Positions 4,441 through 6,946 of a stretch of 6,946 nt of DNA are shown one piece after another. This DNA is from Armatimonadota bacterium (GTDB taxonomy: Bacteria > Armatimonadota > Fervidibacteria > Fervidibacterales > Fervidibacteraceae). A model generated the notes under the pieces. It saw only the letters and a program-made list of their open reading frames with translations. It had not been told where the DNA came from and ran no database searches. Each line of letters opens with the position of its first letter. The stretch's first letter is position 1. The DNA is taken from the NCBI GenBank assembly GCA_026419315.1, contig JANZZQ010000059.1:1-6946 (forward strand), read 5' to 3'. Position numbers and translations under genes: made by a program.

Positions 4441-5823
4441 TCACCGAACTTTCCTTAACCGAGCGGCAAAAACTCCATCGGTGTTGTGTTTGTGAGGGAA
4501 CAAGCGCAGAAAACCTTCTTCTGTTACCGCACCGGGAATTTCCACTGGCAAGAACGGGCTTGGGTTTTCCAAAGCGAACTCCGGATGAAGTTCCAGAAAA
4601 GACTTGATAACTTGTTCATCCTCCTCCGGCTCCAAACTGCAGGTGGCGTAGACGATCACGCCCCCTCTGCGAACGACCGATGCGGAAGCGTTAAGCAAGC
4701 GAAGTTGCAAATCGGCCAGCTGCTCTATCTGCTCTTCGCTTTTCCTCCAGCGAGCATCTGCTTTCCGCCTCAGAGTTCCTGTACCCGAGCACGGGACATC
4801 AAGCAAAACTTTGTCTGCTTGGTTGACGAATTGTTGAGCCAACTCCGCCCAATCGCCTAAAACCGTCTTGATATTGAACAGTTTTAGCCGGACGGCGTTT
4901 TCCTCCACTAACTTCAACCGTGATGGGTGGCTGTCAACAGCGATAATCTCGGCTTCATCCCTTGTCAACTCAGCGATGTGAGTTGTTTTGCCGCCGGGTG
5001 CCGCACAAGCGTCAACAATGATTTCGCCGGGTTTCGGGTCAAGCAAGTAAGGGACAATCATTGCACCTTCGTCTTGAACTGTGAACAGACCACCTATGAA
5101 GCCGGGTAATTTCGTGACATCGTGAGTTGTGTCCAATCGCAAACACTCGGGCACCCAAGGGCTCGGTTCTATTTTTCGGCAGCGGAATTCAAGTGCCCGA
5201 GCAACCAACTCCCGTTCAGTGTATTTGAGGTTGACCCGAATGCAAATGTTTGGCGGTTCGTTGTTTGCTCGGCAAAGAGCCAAAGTCTCTTCAACACCCC
5301 AAAATTTAACCCAACGGGAAACCATCCAATGGGGGTGAGAGGTTGATACGCTTATGTGGGCGACTGGGTCTTCGCCCAAAGAAGGGATTGGGACATCACG
5401 CCAATTTTCTCCGATTCGGCGGACAACGGCATTGACGAGTGAGACGAGACCTTTGTGCTCAAACCTTTTCGTCAACTTGACATACTCGCTCCCAACGATT
5501 GGCGCTGGATGTCCGAAAAAGACCAACTCGTATGCTGCCATCCGCAAAATGTTGCGGGCAAAAATTGGCAGCTCGTTCAAAGGGTAATCGCAGAAATGCT
5601 GAACGATGTGGTCAAGGTAAAGGCGCATTTTCACGACTCCCATCGCAAGAGCCGTGACCATTGCCCTCTCTTTTGCGGGCAACCGCCTCTGTTTGAGAAG
5701 TTCCCGGAGCGACAAATTGACATATGCGTCCTTCCGCTCCACTTCAACTAACGCAAGCAACGCCAACTTGCGGGCTGGACATATTTGGTCAACACTGGTT
5801 GGATGAAAAATCTGACGAGCCAT
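4441..5823 (-). CDS. rsmB: 16S rRNA (cytosine-967-C5)-methyltransferase
   Basis: This RsmB/Sun/Fmu-type enzyme methylates C5 of C967 in 16S rRNA using SAM. The 460-aa protein has a NusB-like helical RNA-binding domain at about 15-145. The linker carries SHPHWMVSRW (162-171), and the Rossmann-type catalytic domain starts at about 240. The SAM motif is DACAAPGGKTTHIAEL (271-286). DVPCSGTGTLR (342-352) holds the product-release Cys345, and YATCS (392-396) holds the nucleophile Cys395. Both cysteines are present, so it should be active. The ATG at 5823 has only a weak GGTGA-type site upstream, but it gives the usual N-terminus before PARKLALLALVEVE. The small membrane protein gene ends 69 nt upstream and rsmD starts 21 nt downstream. 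Confidence 0.96.
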   Translation of the reverse strand: MARQIFHPTSVDQICPARKLALLALVEVERKDAYVNLSLRELLKQRRLPAKERAMVTALAMGVVKMRLYLDHIVQHFCDYPLNELPIFARNILRMAAYELVFFGHPAPIVGSEYVKLTKRFEHKGLVSLVNAVVRRIGENWRDVPIPSLGEDPVAHISVSTSHPHWMVSRWVKFWGVEETLALCRANNEPPNICIRVNLKYTERELVARALEFRCRKIEPSPWVPECLRLDTTHDVTKLPGFIGGLFTVQDEGAMIVPYLLDPKPGEIIVDACAAPGGKTTHIAELTRDEAEIIAVDSHPSRLKLVEENAVRLKLFNIKTVLGDWAELAQQFVNQADKVLLDVPCSGTGTLRRKADARWRKSEEQIEQLADLQLRLLNASASVVRRGGVIVYATCSLEPEEDEQVIKSFLELHPEFALENPSPFLPVEIPGAVTEEGFLRLFPHKHNTDGVFAARLRKVR

Positions 5824-5892
5824 AACGAGTCACCAACCAAGCGATGCTCAGTCAAAATCAACCAGTTACTTGAACTTGCCTCAGGACAGGCT

Positions 5893-6174
5893 TCACTGTT
5901 GAGAAGTTTGCTCAGAACTTGATTGTGCTTGAGTCGGCTGAGTTTGCGGCTGAGATGGCTGCTGAGCCTGGGAAGTCAACCGCTCCATTTCCTTCGCTGC
6001 CTGATATTCACCCCAAGCGATAGCAATGACAAGTCCGCCACCGAGCGCCAACATTGGTCCAAGAGCGCCTTTCAGCACGGTGACGAAATCGCTCCACCAA
6101 ACCACAAGCAAGACAATCCCGACAATCACGCACACAATCCCCAGCACCAAAGCGATTGCTGTCCCTTTGGACAT
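5893..6174 (-). CDS. Small two-pass membrane protein with a Gln/Pro/Ser/Thr-rich tail
   Basis: I do not recognise a named family. The 93-aa protein has two hydrophobic segments, about residues 7-27 and 36-54. A Trp-Trp pair (26-27) and a short polar turn lie between them, with a Gly-rich LALGGGL in the second. After a charged stretch (EYQAAKEMERL, 56-66) the last 25 or so residues are almost only Gln, Pro, Ser, Thr and Ala, probably disordered. Neither segment looks like a cleaved signal peptide. The ATG at 6174 has GGAGG 9 nt upstream, a good ribosome binding site. It is the first gene of the minus-strand run and 69 nt from rsmB. It may be co-transcribed with rsmB or transcribed alone; nothing in the sequence tells its function. 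Confidence 0.75.
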   Translation of the reverse strand: MSKGTAIALVLGIVCVIVGIVLLVVWWSDFVTVLKGALGPMLALGGGLVIAIAWGEYQAAKEMERLTSQAQQPSQPQTQPTQAQSSSEQTSQQ

Positions 6175-6345
6175 GACTCATCGCCTCCATCACTGCCAAC
6201 ATTTTTGCAGCATTTTGATTATGCCACCGGGATGTCAATTTGGTCGCACTTTTGGCTTGAACATTGTCAATAGGTGCGGGTTTCGCTGAGGGCAGTGCTA
6301 TGATTTTTGAGGCGTTGAGTGGCGACATCTTGAGGAGGGATAAAA
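6175..6345. promoter_or_regulatory. Divergent promoter region
   Basis: These 171 bases separate the small membrane protein gene (-) from the peptidase gene (+), so promoters in both directions must lie here or nearby. On the plus strand an extended -10 is visible at 6296-6304. On the minus strand TTGACA occurs twice (6270-6265 and 6238-6233), exactly 32 nt apart, but neither has a good -10 at normal spacing. Confidence 0.5.
6296..6304 (+). promoter_or_regulatory. Extended -10 promoter of the peptidase gene
   Basis: TGCTATGAT fits the extended -10 consensus TGnTATAAT with one mismatch. No good -35 lies 16-18 nt upstream, which is tolerated by extended -10 promoters. Transcription would start near 6311, giving a leader of about 35 nt that contains the ribosome binding site AGGAGG (6333-6338), 7 nt from the ATG. 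Confidence 0.4.
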
Positions 6346-6946
6346 ATGCCGGTTAACCGCGAGCGTTTTTTGGCGGATTTTTTGGAACTCGTCCGCATCC
6401 CAAGCCCTTCGGGGAAGGAACGGGAAGTCGCTCAAGCGGTGAAAGCGAAACTTGCAGCAATGGGTTTAACCGTTTTGGAAGATGATGCGGGGAAAAGTTT
6501 CGGCGGGGAACAGGGAAATTTGGTTGTCAAAGTTCCAGGCAACTTGGAAGGCGTGCCCCCGATTTTGCTGAACGCTCACTTGGACACTGTCCTCCCGTGC
6601 GAAAATGTCAACCCAATCGTTGAAGGCGATAAGGTTCGCTCGGACGGGAAGACAATCTTGGGAGCAGACAACAAAGCGGGAGTCTGCGTTTTGTTGGAAT
6701 TTTTGAGGGTCATCAAGGAAGATGGCATCCAACATGGTCCTCTGGAAATCGTGTTCACTGTCGCAGAAGAGACCGGTCTGCACGGGGCAAAACACCTTGA
6801 CTATTCACTCATCAGCGCGAAAGTCGGTTTCGTCCTTGATAGCGGTCCACCCATTAACAAAGTCATCGTTCGGGCTCCGTCGCAAAAGAATTTGAGGGCG
6901 GTTGTGAGAGGCAAATCCGCCCACGCCGGGGTTTCCCCTGAAAAAG
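6346..6946 (+). CDS. M20-family metallopeptidase, peptidase T-like (3' end outside window)
   Basis: The first 200 residues of a cytoplasmic zinc aminopeptidase of the M20 family are present; the frame is still open at the window edge. Metal-binding and catalytic motifs are in order: NAHLDTV (76-82) with His78 and Asp80, GADNKAG (106-112) with the bridging Asp108, and AEETGLHGAKH (140-150) with Glu141/Glu142. VLDSG (163-167) contains a further likely metal ligand, Asp165, and GKSAHAGVSP (189-198) begins the dimerisation domain. The spacing and the SAHAGVSPE motif fit the peptidase T-like branch, which cleaves tripeptides or other small peptides. The substrate cannot be read from the sequence. 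The ATG at 6346 has AGGAGG 7 nt upstream. Family proteins are about 370-410 aa, so roughly half is missing. Confidence 0.9.
   Translation, partial: MPVNRERFLADFLELVRIPSPSGKEREVAQAVKAKLAAMGLTVLEDDAGKSFGGEQGNLVVKVPGNLEGVPPILLNAHLDTVLPCENVNPIVEGDKVRSDGKTILGADNKAGVCVLLEFLRVIKEDGIQHGPLEIVFTVAEETGLHGAKHLDYSLISAKVGFVLDSGPPINKVIVRAPSQKNLRAVVRGKSAHAGVSPEK

Noticed and set aside
6008..6328. Longer minus-strand frame (106 aa) and plus-strand frames over the small membrane protein gene
   Set aside because: The 93-aa frame has two clear membrane segments and a good ribosome binding site. The others have neither.
1..6946. CRISPR array, insertion sequence, prophage or defence system
   Set aside because: No regularly spaced direct repeats, transposase, integrase, nuclease or toxin-antitoxin genes are visible.

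Overview
The window is a bacterial chromosome segment of roughly even base composition. It carries conserved housekeeping genes and one iron-transport locus. I see no integrase, transposase, CRISPR array, tRNA or rRNA. The protein set (RsmB, RsmD, CoaD and a SepIVA/DivIVA-like coiled-coil protein in one run), the strong AGGAGG-type ribosome binding sites and the very Glu/Arg-rich coiled coil suggest a deep-branching, possibly thermophilic bacterium, for example from the Armatimonadota/Chloroflexota neighbourhood. That placement is a guess from general resemblance, not a demonstrated assignment.

Layout. (1) Positions 1-614 hold no convincing gene but many inverted repeats, two of them perfect over 11 bp, the second just before the first gene. 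(2) Positions 615-2661 (+) encode a ferrous iron transporter FeoB as two overlapping reading frames: the GTPase domain (615-1277), then the helical domain plus the membrane permease (1189-2661). The second frame has its own near-ideal ribosome binding site inside the end of the first. (3) Positions 2662-2882 are a convergent intergenic region with two tandem hairpins that could serve as a terminator. (4) Positions 6174 down to 2883 (-) hold five closely packed genes: a small two-pass membrane protein, rsmB, rsmD, coaD and a SepIVA-like coiled-coil gene. The last one appears to start at an AUA codon. (5) Positions 6175-6345 are a divergent promoter region. (6) From 6346 (+) an M20-family (peptidase T-like) metallopeptidase runs off the window edge.

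How the genes fit together. FeoB-N and FeoB-C would together form one GTP-dependent Fe(II) permease; no FeoA is visible in the window. In the minus-strand run, RsmB and RsmD modify neighbouring bases of 16S rRNA (C967 and G966 in E. coli numbering). CoaD makes dephospho-CoA, and the SepIVA-like protein may act at the cell envelope or division site. The rsmD/coaD stop-start overlap (ATGA) and the 2-nt gap between coaD and the next gene indicate a translationally coupled operon.

The points most worth a second look are the split feoB, the AUA start, and the hairpin-rich leader ahead of feoB. I did not find a wholly new defence or mobile system here.
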